From Bacillota bacterium (lineage in GTDB: Bacteria; Bacillota; Clostridia; Christensenellales; SZUA-584), in NCBI GenBank assembly GCA_023391105.1, contig JAEWBO010000006.1, positions 1 to 64,000 on the forward strand: DNA of 64,000 nt. Direction: 5' to 3'. How positions within the stretch are numbered: the stretch's first letter is position 1; every line of letters starts with the position of its first letter. The notes under the pieces were generated by a model. It made no database searches. It was not told the origin of the DNA and saw only the letters and a list, made by a program, of their open reading frames with translations. A program made the position numbers and the translations under genes. Positions 53,068 through 61,998 of this stretch are shown here, piece by piece.

Positions 53068-53921
53068 TTTTCCTCACCTCTTTGAAATCCCACATTTAGC
53101 ATTAACTCACCGAAGTCTGTATCTGCAATCACTGTGGTGGTATTCAGGCTCGGAGCTGATATAAGAACACTGTCTCCATGCAATATTGACGGAGGAGCCA
53201 CACGAAGTCCTAACGCTTTGTTCTTCTTATTCAATAAGGAGCACGCATTCCCGGATATAATGTTTGTTAATTCCCCCAGAACCGCCATCATCTCATCATC
53301 GTTTTTCAGCTCTCTTTTAAAGATGGCGGCAGCCAAACGAATTGCGGTATCTTTTGATAAATCTATCAGCACTCTTCCGGAAAATTTTCCGCTTATTCCT
53401 ATGATGATTGTGATGCCTTTAGATTCGAACTCTTTATTGGTGCGATACTCATCCTTATATGCAGGGATGGTTTTGGTCATTCGGTTCAAGGTGTCCATCA
53501 TGGCTTCCTTGAAGACAACAAAATATTCTTCTTCTAATAACTGATACAGCTCTTCAGTAGCCATAACCCTATTGATAACTGTAATCAATTCATCGGCGTC
53601 AACAGGCTTTTGGATATATGCAGATACTTTATTCTCCTTTGCCTTTTTCACTATCTCTTCATCCATCATAGAGCTTACAACGATGACTTTAATGTTTTCA
53701 TCAATTTCGTGGACAGCACGGGTGCATTCAATACCATCCGTACCGGGCAAAGTCATATCCATCGTTACCAGAGTGGGTTTCTTTTCTTTTATAACCTCTT
53801 TAACCTCTTCTAATGTGCCGGCCTCTCCCACAACGTCAAAACCATTTCTCTCGAGAATATCTTTAATAAATGCGATTGAGAAGGATGAATCATCAACAAT
53901 GACGATCCTCATATCCGCCAT
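53058..53921 (-). CDS. Response regulator receiver fused to a CheX-like phosphatase domain
   Basis: A 287-aa fusion. Residues 1-120 are a receiver domain: IVIVDDSSFSIAFIKDILER, phosphorylated Asp in TLVTMDMTLPGTDG, Thr/Ser in VIVVSSMMD and Lys in YIQKPVDADEL. The last 150 residues form a CheX-type domain with MAVLGELTNIISGNACSLLN (E-x2-N) and the proline in APPSILHG, so phosphatase activity looks intact. The protein may dephosphorylate itself or a partner receiver. It is first in the operon with the CheX gene. No kinase is adjacent. Confidence 0.85.
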   Translation of the reverse strand: MADMRIVIVDDSSFSIAFIKDILERNGFDVVGEAGTLEEVKEVIKEKKPTLVTMDMTLPGTDGIECTRAVHEIDENIKVIVVSSMMDEEIVKKAKENKVSAYIQKPVDADELITVINRVMATEELYQLLEEEYFVVFKEAMMDTLNRMTKTIPAYKDEYRTNKEFESKGITIIIGISGKFSGRVLIDLSKDTAIRLAAAIFKRELKNDDEMMAVLGELTNIISGNACSLLNKKNKALGLRVAPPSILHGDSVLISAPSLNTTTVIADTDFGELMLNVGFQRGEEKWT

Positions 53922-54320
53922 ATACCCCCAGCCCCTTTCATATGATATGCATATTATATAACCACGTATGCAAATAAGAAATCACTAATTGTGCAAATAA
54001 AAAACATAAACATGAGACAAGTATGAATGTAAAATAGACCGCCCCGGTATGAAGCAGGCCGGCCATTTTCGGTTATGCAATTTTGTCAAGAAGACTGCAA
54101 GAAACAATCGATGTTTAATGAAATAACCATCAACACGAATCCTACAGATTATTGCATTGCATAAAGAACCTTTACCACAAGAAAAAGAAGACAGCGACTT
54201 CACTATCTTCTTGTATTGGTGGAAGATAATATTATAATCCTTAATATGTTAACTTTTTTGTTAAGGTTTCAAATTTTTTGCGTAGTGTTATAATTTAGAA
54301 AAACGATGAAAGAGGTTCAG
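53922..54320. other. 399-bp gap with promoter-like region
   Basis: No convincing gene. TATAAT at 54289-54294 with a weak GTTTCA -35 at 54266 is a probable promoter of the lipoprotein gene. A short inverted repeat (TTAAC/GTTAA) sits at about 54247-54263. The rest is unassigned. Confidence 0.4.
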
Positions 54321-55277
54321 ATGAAAAAGGCATTGCATTGGGTAATTTTTATGCTATTATTGACTTTTGTCACGGCATGTTCAAGCGAAGGGCAATCGGC
54401 ACCCTACTCATCTCAACCCTCAGAAGCATCAAACGATACAGAAACTTCCTCTGAATATACCGAAGAAGCTTCATCGATAGAAGCAGAATCCGTTTCTTTT
54501 CAATTAGCTCCTGACCTTCATCTTTCCCCAGGAATGGAGAAAAACGAAGTTATGTCTTTGTTGTCTGACAGCAGCCTGCGTTATGAAACAGAAGATAATC
54601 TGGCCATTGGTTATGACGAAATGACGAAGGAGGTTTCATCAATCATCGTATATGATGAGATTGGATTTTATGATGACGTAGAAGAGCGTGCTTATTATTT
54701 GGGATTTTCTGCTTCCGATGTTTTATTGGATATTATTTGGGCTCCGGAAAAAGAGATCGATGAAGAAGATCTGCATAAGTACATTTCGAACGAAATTCTT
54801 AATCGAGAAGAGACTCCCGAATATCTGGCTTTTAAGAATACAGACATATTTGTTTTCCCTGCTGAAGGAGGATTCTTCATTCAAACCCATTATAAGCTCG
54901 AATCAGAGGGCGGGATCAACGGAATTGTTAACAGACTGTCTTTGGAAAACAATACAACCTCTTTTCCTGATGAACGTATCATGAATAAGTTCTACAGGTT
55001 TGGCAACGCTCTGGTTGACGGAGGAAAAACCGGAATCGGGCATGAAGCAGCAATTGATCTTGTTTCCGAAAAATACAGAGAAACAAATACGTCTGGCAAT
55101 CAGCCAATTTATTCTTATTCTTGTTTCGCATTTTATGACGGGGCAATCTATTATTGTATTGAGCGAAATGAACTTGTGGATGGCCAAACAGTAAATGTAG
55201 CACAGGTTTTAGTGTCCCGCGACGGATCGGTCTTTCACGTCGGGGCCGCCGATATCATTACAGATGAGAGTCCCTAA
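54321..55277 (+). CDS. Hypothetical lipoprotein
   Basis: A 318-aa lipoprotein: signal peptide with lipobox VTAC (Cys near residue 20) and a Ser/Glu-rich linker (about 21-62). The remaining part resembles a beta-rich extracellular domain with no recognised family. It begins LHLSPGMEKNEVMSLLSDSS, a pattern like the SmpA/BLIP-related repeats of some lipoproteins, but this is weak. The ATG at 54321 has GAGG upstream and is preferred to the ATG at 54306. Monocistronic. Confidence 0.7.
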   Translation: MKKALHWVIFMLLLTFVTACSSEGQSAPYSSQPSEASNDTETSSEYTEEASSIEAESVSFQLAPDLHLSPGMEKNEVMSLLSDSSLRYETEDNLAIGYDEMTKEVSSIIVYDEIGFYDDVEERAYYLGFSASDVLLDIIWAPEKEIDEEDLHKYISNEILNREETPEYLAFKNTDIFVFPAEGGFFIQTHYKLESEGGINGIVNRLSLENNTTSFPDERIMNKFYRFGNALVDGGKTGIGHEAAIDLVSEKYRETNTSGNQPIYSYSCFAFYDGAIYYCIERNELVDGQTVNVAQVLVSRDGSVFHVGAADIITDESP

Positions 55278-55349
55278 AATGTTATTGATCATTATACTTG
55301 CTGACTAGCCGGTCATCCTGTTACAGTAAATTCAATGCCGGAGAAAGCA

Positions 55350-55535
55350 TCAAGCCATCTGATCAGCAGTTCCTCGCTGAGTTAATTCCCATATTCGCTC
55401 TTGTGCGCGGTCGTTGATGTCGATCAGGTATTCTTCCAGACCAGCCGAGAATAGGAGTCGTGTGTAGAATTCCCGACGTACCTGCTTTAGAAACTCAAGT
55501 CGCACTATGCCGTACTTGCCTATCCGCGATGTGTT
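55350..55535 (-). pseudogene. tnpV-like transposon gene fragment
   Basis: The minus strand encodes TSRIGKYGIVRLEFLKQVRR, then YTRLLFSAGLEEYLIDINDR and AQERI. These match the central part of TnpV proteins of conjugative transposons (IG-YG, LKEHR, LL-SGKL, L--ID-QAQER). The frame then runs into stops (QMA, then stop), and no start or ribosome site is present before the tRNA gene. A decayed remnant of a mobile element. Remaining bases in 55278-55349 show nothing. Confidence 0.55.
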
Positions 55536-55581
55536 GCTTAAGTCTTTTTTATTCTGTACCTCCTGTTTTTTAAAGAGGTGC

Positions 55582-55633
55582 CGAAAAAACAAAAAATCCA
55601 ACCGCCTCTCCAATAAAGAGAGGGTTCGGATTT
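55582..55633 (-). terminator. Terminator after tRNA-Ala(CGC)
   Basis: Long imperfect hairpin (AAATCCGAACCCTCTC and GAGAGGCGGTTGGATTT on the minus strand) with a T-rich tail, a few bases after the tRNA 3' end. Confidence 0.75.
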
Positions 55634-55641
55634 GATTGTTT

Positions 55642-55717
55642 TGGTGGAGCATAGCGGGATCGAACCGCTGACCTCTGCATTGCGAACGCAGCGCTCTACC
55701 AGCTGAGCCAATGCCCC
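55642..55717 (-). tRNA. tRNA-Ala (anticodon CGC)
   Basis: A 76-nt cloverleaf with encoded CCA. Anticodon loop TTCGCAA. Acceptor GGGGCAT/ATGCTCC with the G3-U70 alanine identity pair. It would read GCG codons. Confidence 0.95.
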
Positions 55718-55864
55718 ATATATTCATATCACAGAAACGTATTATAACTTATTTTCTGCGCCTGTGCAATAGTCATTTGATGAAAATCGTCTTTGGTGAT
55801 TTCCAAATAGTCCTATCGTGATGTTTGCAGTATAATGGATTTATCAAACAGAGGCGGTGATGTG

Positions 55865-56800
55865 ATGAAGACCGACAGGCTGGTTGCCATACTTGTGATG
55901 CTGCTGCGAAAGGAGCGCGTTCAGGCCAAGGAGCTGGCCGAAAAATTCGATGTGTCTGCCCGTACCATACTCAGAGACGTGGACGCCATCAACCTTGCGG
56001 GCATACCCATTGTGACGTATCAGGGCGCAAACGGCGGTATCGGCATCGCGCCGGGCTACCGGCTGGATAAAAGCGTGCTCACAGGTGATGAGATGGCTGC
56101 TGTTATCACCACATTGAAAGGCATAGACGGCACTCTGACGGGCAAAAGCCACGAGATTCTCATGGAAAAGCTAAAGAACACGCTGAACGCTTCGCAAATG
56201 GCGCAGCTAGACGCCAAAATGCGCCAGTTTGTGATTGACTTAAACCCATGGCGTGAGGATGCCAATACCAAAGAAAAGCTCGCGGTGATAAGAGACGCCA
56301 TTGGAGCCTTCAAAGAGCTCGAATTCACATATACTGATTTAAAAGGGGTCACGACAACGCGCAGGGTTGAGCCTTATTCATTAATACTCAAGGCGCAGAA
56401 GTGGTATCTGCTTGCGTGGTGCTCCCTTCGAAGCAGCTTTCGCTATTTTAAAGTGTCTCGGCTTAAGGAGCTGACCACCGGTGCGGTTTTTTCGCCGCGC
56501 GAAGTCCCTGTTGATCAGCTGGCGGAGCAACCACGGGAAAATGCACAAAACACAGTATCTCTTGATCTGCTGTTCACCAAAGAAATGGAGCCGATCATCT
56601 GCGAATGGTGGGATCTAGAAAAATGTGAAGACGGGCGCATCATGGTCAGAACAGCATTGCCGGATAACCATCAGACGTACGGATTTCTTTTGAGCTTTGG
56701 CGATCAGGTCGAGGTCGTGTCTCCGCCCCATATACGACAAGCTCTTGGACAGATCGCGAAGGAAATCTATAAAAAATATTTTCCGGAACATGACATATAG
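55865..56800 (+). CDS. HTH/WYL-domain transcriptional regulator (YafY-like)
   Basis: A 311-aa regulator. An N-terminal DeoR-like winged helix (RVQAKELAEKFDVSARTILR, DVDAINLAGIPIVTYQGANG) is followed by the WYL domain, VEPYSLILKAQKWYLLAWCS, and a C-terminal WCX extension. WYL proteins sense ligands or nucleic acids. The gene is 53 bases upstream of the GyrI-like gene on the same strand and probably regulates that operon. The ATG at 55865 has a GAGGCGGTG stretch upstream. Confidence 0.9.
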   Translation: MKTDRLVAILVMLLRKERVQAKELAEKFDVSARTILRDVDAINLAGIPIVTYQGANGGIGIAPGYRLDKSVLTGDEMAAVITTLKGIDGTLTGKSHEILMEKLKNTLNASQMAQLDAKMRQFVIDLNPWREDANTKEKLAVIRDAIGAFKELEFTYTDLKGVTTTRRVEPYSLILKAQKWYLLAWCSLRSSFRYFKVSRLKELTTGAVFSPREVPVDQLAEQPRENAQNTVSLDLLFTKEMEPIICEWWDLEKCEDGRIMVRTALPDNHQTYGFLLSFGDQVEVVSPPHIRQALGQIAKEIYKKYFPEHDI

Positions 56801-56853
56801 CTGTCAGGTTTGTGTTGTTATAATACGGTAAAATAGTATTAAGGAGACTCTAA

Positions 56854-57312
56854 ATGAACGAGCAATTTCAATTAGCCGAACCTTCGGAACAGCCGGTGCT
56901 TTCCATACGCACACGGACTTCTGTCGCCAATCTGCCGCAGGAAATCGGCAAAGCGTATGGGGCGATTGCCGCATACCTTGCAGAGCTTGGCGAAGCGCCT
57001 GCAGATGCGCCGTTTACCGCATATTACAACATGGATATGGACAACCTCGATGTCGAAATGGGGTTTCCTGTCTCAAAACCTCTGCCCGGCAAAGGCGAGG
57101 TAAAGGAAAGCGCTGTCCCCGCTTGCAAGCAGGCCTCTTGCATGTATAAAGGACCATATGAAAAAATGGCACCCACATATGAAGCACTGACGGCTTGGGT
57201 GGCTGAAAAAGGAGCGGAACCTACCGGCATCGTCTACGAATACTACTACAACGCACCGGGCGAGGTGCCCGATGATGAACTGTTAACCAAAATCGTATTT
57301 CTGCTCAAATAG
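56854..57312 (+). CDS. GyrI-like (AraC effector-binding) domain protein
   Basis: A 152-aa protein of the GyrI/SOUL-like small-molecule-binding family: SEQPVLSIRTRTSVANLPQE, AYYNMDMDNLDVEMGFPVSK, and a MYKGPYEKMAPTYEALTAWV helix. The C-terminus has YEYYYNAPGEVPDDELLTKI. Such domains bind hydrophobic cationic compounds or drugs. Located after the WYL gene. AAGGAG precedes the ATG. Confidence 0.88.
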   Translation: MNEQFQLAEPSEQPVLSIRTRTSVANLPQEIGKAYGAIAAYLAELGEAPADAPFTAYYNMDMDNLDVEMGFPVSKPLPGKGEVKESAVPACKQASCMYKGPYEKMAPTYEALTAWVAEKGAEPTGIVYEYYYNAPGEVPDDELLTKIVFLLK

Positions 57313-57315
57313 TAT

Positions 57316-57343
57316 GGAGGCGCTTTGACAGCGCCTCCTCTTT
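57316..57343 (+). terminator. Terminator of WYL/GyrI operon
   Basis: Stem GGAGGCGCT/AGCGCCTCC with a five-base loop and a T run. A near-copy lies at 60157-60183. Confidence 0.85.
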
Positions 57344-57364
57344 ATCCTACAAAAGGGGTCCTCC

Positions 57365-57530
57365 CCCTCAGAGTGTCAAAAAAGTTACTTATGTCATTCC
57401 GATTGAGCGTAAGCGATTGACTACGAAGTGGAATGGAATCTCCTTCTACAAAGCACTTTTCATGGGATTCCAGTCCACTACCGTAGTCGACAGGCTCGGA
57501 ATGACATAACAGGGTTTATCGACAGACTGA
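57365..57530. repeat. Palindromic dispersed repeat, family A copy 2
   Basis: About 92 percent identical by eye to 12063-12227. Inverted ends TGTCATTCCGA (57392-57402) and TCGGAATGACA (57496-57506). The two complete copies are 45 kb apart. The gap from here to 57746 shows no other feature besides an AT-rich promoter-like stretch. Confidence 0.8.
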
Positions 57531-57746
57531 TTGCATTTTTTACATTGATATAAATCCAAGCTTATAATCTGGGTTTACCATCCGTATCAAACTTGTGGTT
57601 TCAATGCTTTTACACCGCATAGAATTCCTTCGATTTATTCCCATTGTATCATCATCCAACAATAGTTATAGAAACAATTCATTATTTCTGATATTATAAT
57701 TATAGGCACACAAGCCAATTAATAATTTCTAAAAAAGTGAGATAAA

Positions 57747-57932
57747 ATGAGAGAGAAGAAATACATAGAATTCTTTGAGGATGTCGCGTATCCCGGCAGC
57801 AGAGACCGGTATATTAAGAATGTGAAGTATCGTATTGTTGATGAAACTGAGGATCACTTCATAATTTCAAAAAAGAGAAATCTGTTCAGTAAATCAAAAG
57901 AAGGGAAACAGTATACGACCGGAAAAATATAA
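57747..57932 (+). CDS. Small hypothetical protein
   Basis: A 61-aa charged protein: MREKKYIEFFEDVAYPGSRD, then RYIKNVKYRIVDETEDHFII with a basic C-terminus (KKRNLFSKSKEGKQ). A GTGAGA stretch lies just before the ATG. No family recognised. It lies 42 bases before the ywbE start on the same strand, which fits a short operon leading into the ABC-F gene. Confidence 0.5.
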   Translation: MREKKYIEFFEDVAYPGSRDRYIKNVKYRIVDETEDHFIISKKRNLFSKSKEGKQYTTGKI

Positions 57933-57974
57933 CCTGTCGCTTAGCGTTGAGCTCAGTGCTTTTTCGGGGTAAAA

Positions 57975-58169
57975 ATGATGGATGGAAGCAAAAGACGCGA
58001 TGTCAAAATAGGCGCAACTGTAAAGGTTGTACAAAAACAGGATCAATGTTCCGGAACGCTCACTGAAGGTGTTGTTAAAAGAATACTGACCAATTCATCA
58101 ACGCACCCTCATGGCATTAAAGTCATGCTTGAAGATGGAATTGTTGGAAGGGTTAAAGAAATTAATTAA
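57975..58169 (+). CDS. ywbE: YwbE family protein
   Basis: A 64-aa protein matching Bacillus subtilis YwbE: RRDVKIGATVKVVQKQDQCS, then GTLTEGVVKRILTNSSTHPH and GIKVMLEDGIVGRVKEIN. Members are small conserved proteins of unknown function with a KOW-like beta fold. The first in-frame ATG is used. It is followed by the ABC-F gene after 38 bases. Confidence 0.9.
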   Translation: MMDGSKRRDVKIGATVKVVQKQDQCSGTLTEGVVKRILTNSSTHPHGIKVMLEDGIVGRVKEIN

Positions 58170-58207
58170 ACATAGGCAACAATAAGCAGCCTAAGGGGTA
58201 GCTGGAT

Positions 58208-60019
58208 TTGATAATAAGTTCCGCGGTCAACATAACCAAAAGCTATAGCGAACGAATACTGCTTAACAGTATTTCTCTGTACATAAACGAAGGGGATCGA
58301 ATCGGCATCGTTGGTATCAACGGCACCGGGAAATCGACATTTTTGAAAATTATCGCCGGAGCAGAAACACCCGATTCCGGTGCGATCATCAAAGCGGCAG
58401 GCTTAAAAATCGGCTATCTGCCACGAAACCCCGTTTTTGATGAGAATATCTCCATATTGGAACAGGTGTTTAAAGGCGCGTCTAAGCAAGTCGAAGAGCC
58501 AAAGGTCTATGAGGCAAAAACGATTTTGACGAAGCTCGGGCTTGCTGATTTTGAAAAAAACGTGAGTTTGCTTTCTGGCGGAGAAAAAAAACGTGTTTCT
58601 ATAGCAAGCGCATTGATTCATCCGAGCGATATATTGATATTGGATGAACCAACCAATCATATTGACAATGAAATGGTACAATGGCTTGAGAAGTTTCTCT
58701 TGAAGTACACGGGCGCAATCTTGATGGTGACACATGATCGCTACTTTCTTGACAGAATTACAAACAGGATTGTTGAGATAGATAACGGATCTCTTTATAG
58801 CTATGATGCAAATTATTCAAAATTTCTGGAGCTGAAGGCACTGCGAGAAGAGATAGAAATAGGGACTGAACGAAAGCGCAGAAGCTTTTTACGCAAGGAG
58901 CTCGAATGGATCAGCCGCGGGGCAAGGGCACGTAGCACAAAAAGCAAAGCAAGAATCGAACAATTTGAGCAGCTTAGTCAGAAAGAAGGGCCGGCAGCTG
59001 CACGTAAGCTCGACATCAGTTCTGTGACGACGCGCCTTGGGAAAAAAACGGTGCAGATTAACGGCATATCAAAGAGCTTTGGCGACAGGCTTATCATCAG
59101 AGACTTTGAATATAATTTGTTGCGCAACGATCGAATCGGTATCATCGGTAAAAACGGCTGCGGCAAATCAACTTTGCTTAAGATGATATGCGGCAAAATA
59201 GCGCCGGAAGCAGGAACGATAGAGACTGGCGATACGGTAAAAATCGGATACTTCTCTCAGGAATGTGAGCAAATGGATACGTCGCTGCGCGTGATCGATT
59301 ATATCAGAGGAATCGCAGAGAATATTGTCACAGCTGACGGTGTACTAACAGCCTCGCAGATGCTTGAGAAATTTCTTTTCCCTGCAGATCAGCAATGGAA
59401 TACGATTAAAAGGCTGTCCGGTGGCGAGAGAAGACGGCTGTATCTTTTAAGAACAATCATGGATGCCCCTAACATCCTGCTGATGGACGAGCCCACAAAT
59501 GATCTTGATATTATGACCTTGATGATACTTGAGGATTATCTGGAAAGCTTCAACGGCGCCATCGTGGTGGTGTCTCACGACCGGTATTTTTTGAATAAAG
59601 TCGCTGATAAAATCTTTGTGTTTCAGAATGACGGCACGTTGAAGCAATATCTTGGCGGTTATGCCGATTATCATCAACAAATCGAAAAAGCAGACAGCCA
59701 AAAGCCCAAGGATCGAAGCCAAAAACCGTTGGTCTCTAATTTACGGACAAAAGATGCGATACCTATTAAAGCGAAATTTACATATAAGGAACAACAGGAG
59801 TATCTTATCATAGACAGTATCATCGCGGATCTAGAGAAACAGATTGATTCCACAAAAAAAGAAATCGAAACCGAGGCCAGCAATTATGTTCGCCTGGAGG
59901 AATTGCTGGAAAGAACAGCATCGCTTGAATTGTTGCTGCATGAGAAAATGGAAAGATGGCTTTATCTCAATGATATTGCTGAGAAAATATCGGCGCAAAA
60001 GAATAACATCCAAAGTTAA
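58208..60019 (+). CDS. ABC-F family ATPase
   Basis: A 603-aa cytoplasmic protein with two ABC domains and no membrane helices. Domain 1: IGIVGINGTGKSTFLKI, LSGGEKKRVSIASAL, DILILDEPTNHIDNE. Domain 2: IGIIGKNGCGKSTLLKM, LSGGERRRLYLLRTI, ILLMDEPTNDLDI. The linker (about 210-280) is the ABC-F interaction motif with a basic helix (RKRRSFLRKELEWISRGARA). A charged C-terminal coiled region follows (Uup-type). ABC-F proteins act on ribosomes or confer antibiotic protection. The start is TTG at 58208, with AAGGGG nine bases upstream. Confidence 0.92.
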   Translation: MIISSAVNITKSYSERILLNSISLYINEGDRIGIVGINGTGKSTFLKIIAGAETPDSGAIIKAAGLKIGYLPRNPVFDENISILEQVFKGASKQVEEPKVYEAKTILTKLGLADFEKNVSLLSGGEKKRVSIASALIHPSDILILDEPTNHIDNEMVQWLEKFLLKYTGAILMVTHDRYFLDRITNRIVEIDNGSLYSYDANYSKFLELKALREEIEIGTERKRRSFLRKELEWISRGARARSTKSKARIEQFEQLSQKEGPAAARKLDISSVTTRLGKKTVQINGISKSFGDRLIIRDFEYNLLRNDRIGIIGKNGCGKSTLLKMICGKIAPEAGTIETGDTVKIGYFSQECEQMDTSLRVIDYIRGIAENIVTADGVLTASQMLEKFLFPADQQWNTIKRLSGGERRRLYLLRTIMDAPNILLMDEPTNDLDIMTLMILEDYLESFNGAIVVVSHDRYFLNKVADKIFVFQNDGTLKQYLGGYADYHQQIEKADSQKPKDRSQKPLVSNLRTKDAIPIKAKFTYKEQQEYLIIDSIIADLEKQIDSTKKEIETEASNYVRLEELLERTASLELLLHEKMERWLYLNDIAEKISAQKNNIQS

Positions 60020-60044
60020 GTGCTAAGGGCATAAAAGATGTGGG

Positions 60045-60145
60045 CTGCGGAGCGGGCTGGAATCCCCTTCTACTAAGCGCTTTTCACGGGACTCCGGTCT
60101 ACACTTCCGTAGTTGACAGGCTCGAAATCATCGAATGAGACTTAG
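60045..60145. repeat. Degenerate family A repeat
   Basis: Retains a central part of the 12063-12227 element (GGAATCCCC arm, CTACTAAGCGCTTTTCACGG, CCGTAGTTGACAGGCTCG) with many changes and without clear ends. An old or partial copy. Confidence 0.5.
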
Positions 60146-60156
60146 CTAAGACCTGC

Positions 60157-60183
60157 GGAGGCGCTTTAAAGCGCCTCCTTTTC
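60157..60183 (+). terminator. Terminator of ABC-F gene
   Basis: Stem GGAGGCGCTTT/AAAGCGCCTCC with T residues after it. Similar to the hairpin at 57316. Confidence 0.75.
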
Positions 60184-60239
60184 ATTTCACGGCTGGTATA
60201 CCCTATGAATTAAGTTTAGGTATCCACCTAACCAAAGCG

Positions 60240-60683
60240 TTAAAATATCACCCTGGGCGTCTCATGCTCTTTAACATTCCAGGACATATTCCAAATACGA
60301 GCCGAACCATTCACAATGCGGAAGATAACAGCTTGGGTATCCACACCTGAGCGTTCAATGTTTCCCCATAGCCATGGCCGCTCCTGAAACAACCTTTTTT
60401 CGAGCTCTTCACTTTGTACTATTTCAGCCACCCCTGTGACATGAAGAGTTTCAAAGTTGACAGGGTCGTCTGCGTTGCGGATAAACGCCGCTTCAACCTT
60501 CGGGTTATTCTGTATTTGTTTACAGAGTCTTTTTGCTTTTGCGGTATGGTAATAAAACCCCGTTTCATCTGCAAACCACATGAGCATGCCGCGCACATGT
60601 GGCTGGTTATCCTCGCTGGTCGCAAGCCAACTGGATGGATTTTGGTTTGCGAACAACAATACATTCGCTAAATTTTCATCCAT
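60240..60683 (-). CDS. Pyridoxamine 5'-phosphate oxidase-like protein
   Basis: A 147-aa flavin-binding split-barrel protein: SSWLATSEDNQPHVRGMLMW and GFYYHTAKAKRLCKQIQNNP, then VEAAFIRNADDPVNFETLHV. The family oxidises pyridoxamine-phosphate or reduces other substrates using FMN; general-stress members of this size are common. It is short, lacking PNPOx C-terminal parts, so B6 synthesis is unlikely. It is convergent to the ABC-F gene and lies 83 bases downstream of the next AraC gene on the same strand. Confidence 0.85.
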   Translation of the reverse strand: MDENLANVLLFANQNPSSWLATSEDNQPHVRGMLMWFADETGFYYHTAKAKRLCKQIQNNPKVEAAFIRNADDPVNFETLHVTGVAEIVQSEELEKRLFQERPWLWGNIERSGVDTQAVIFRIVNGSARIWNMSWNVKEHETPRVIF

Positions 60684-60766
60684 TTTGATTACCCCCTGAT
60701 TTCTTTTGATAACCAGATGATAATCCGGTCTTGCGCCTCAACACTTTCAAAATATCTATCGATGTT

Positions 60767-61684
60767 TTAAATATCCTGAGCATTATTCGCCTTTAAAATC
60801 TGTTGACGATAAAGGGATGGGGTCATTCTATACTTTTCCAAAAAGCATGTTGAAAAGTAAGATGAACTGCCAAATCCGCAGCTCAATGCGATTTGTGTGA
60901 TGTTGCCGGTATTATTCGCCAGCATGCTGCGGGCTTTTTGCAGACGAAGTATATTTAAAAAACCAATGGGCGTCTCCCCTGTCACTGCTTTAAAAACTTT
61001 TGAAAAATGACCGGCGGAAAGGTTGACTTGCCGGGCCAAATCTTCAACGGTCATCCTGTCTGCAAAATGACTGTTCATATAAGCGATGGCTCTGTCAACC
61101 TCAAAACGGTCGTATAAAGCAATGGTCTGTTGCGTATCGGCTGTGACCGAACGCACGATCAAATGGGCGATCACCTCAGCCAGGTTATCGAGCAGCTGTG
61201 AGTGACTCGCCTCACTCGATTCCAGCATGAAGCACCGCAGCAGATTCAGAAGTTCTGGGTGTGGGACAAATATCTCTCCCTTGAAAACCGGAATCTTGCC
61301 GATGTACTGCCTTATGGTATTTTCAAACAGCGCCGCATCTATAGCAACGGCAATGTAGCTATGAAAATACTCTTCCTCCATTTCCTGATGTGGAATCCCA
61401 GGTGACATGGCCGACAAGCATTTGCCATCCGCCAAATCATATGTGATATGCTTTGCCTCAACCACAAAATCAATGACCGATTGGAAATAATAGATAAAGG
61501 TATACGCAGGGTGAGTGTGACTTGGCATTATTGCATATTTGCATTGCCCGCTGGAAGGGATAAACAAACTGATATTAGGATGAAGAAAGCACTCAAGATC
61601 TTGATACATCTGTGCTGCTATATTATCAGATATATTGCCTATCAGATTATTCAGTATTTCTGTTTCCTTTTGAATGAATCCCAT
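60767..61684 (-). CDS. AraC family transcriptional regulator
   Basis: A 305-aa regulator. N-terminal part is a cupin-like ligand domain with MPSHTHPAYTFIYYFQSV and GIPHQEMEEEYFHSYIAVAI. C-terminal AraC domain: RMTVEDLARQVNLSAGHFSK, VFKAVTGETPIGFLNILRLQ, SCGFGSSSYFSTCFLEKYRM. GGGAG precedes the ATG. Likely regulates the nearby PNPOx-like gene or itself. Confidence 0.9.
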   Translation of the reverse strand: MGFIQKETEILNNLIGNISDNIAAQMYQDLECFLHPNISLFIPSSGQCKYAIMPSHTHPAYTFIYYFQSVIDFVVEAKHITYDLADGKCLSAMSPGIPHQEMEEEYFHSYIAVAIDAALFENTIRQYIGKIPVFKGEIFVPHPELLNLLRCFMLESSEASHSQLLDNLAEVIAHLIVRSVTADTQQTIALYDRFEVDRAIAYMNSHFADRMTVEDLARQVNLSAGHFSKVFKAVTGETPIGFLNILRLQKARSMLANNTGNITQIALSCGFGSSSYFSTCFLEKYRMTPSLYRQQILKANNAQDI

Positions 61685-61743
61685 ATCAGATTTCTCCCTT
61701 TATATCTATTATAAATCATATTTTGCTGTTTTTCTAATGATTG

Positions 61744-61951
61744 TTAAAATAACTGTCGATGGAAGCTAAGTTCGCTCAGTGCGGACATGCCTTTAGGGGG
61801 AACCCTGAACAGACTGTATCCGAGCACAATACACGCAACAACATAAGCGAGCAAAAAATTCGCTGATCTTAAGATGATGTTTGACCGAAAATTGGAAGCG
61901 AGCGTTGATTATGACTCCTGCTGCTACTGCAGTTATACCTCCAATTGTCAC
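61744..61951 (-). pseudogene. Fragment of a membrane protein gene
   Basis: Two minus-strand frames give hydrophobic segments that look like one protein: VTIGGITAVAAGVIINARF, then, after a shift, ANFLLAYVVACIVLGYSLF followed by RVPPKGMSALSELSF and a stop at 61744. No start or ribosome site is clear. Family not recognised. It lies in the 314-bp gap before ymaF. Confidence 0.35.
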
Positions 61952-61998
61952 ATCTTATACAAAATGAACGTAATATGTGTAAGAGGTGATATTAACTG

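Noticed and set aside
53985..54203. A 72-aa minus-strand ORF in the gap before the lipoprotein gene
   Set aside because: No ribosome site, no family resemblance and odd composition.
55536..55727. N-terminal part of an ORF continuous with the tnpV relic
   Set aside because: This part is the tRNA-Ala gene and its terminator read as protein; only the region below 55535 resembles TnpV.
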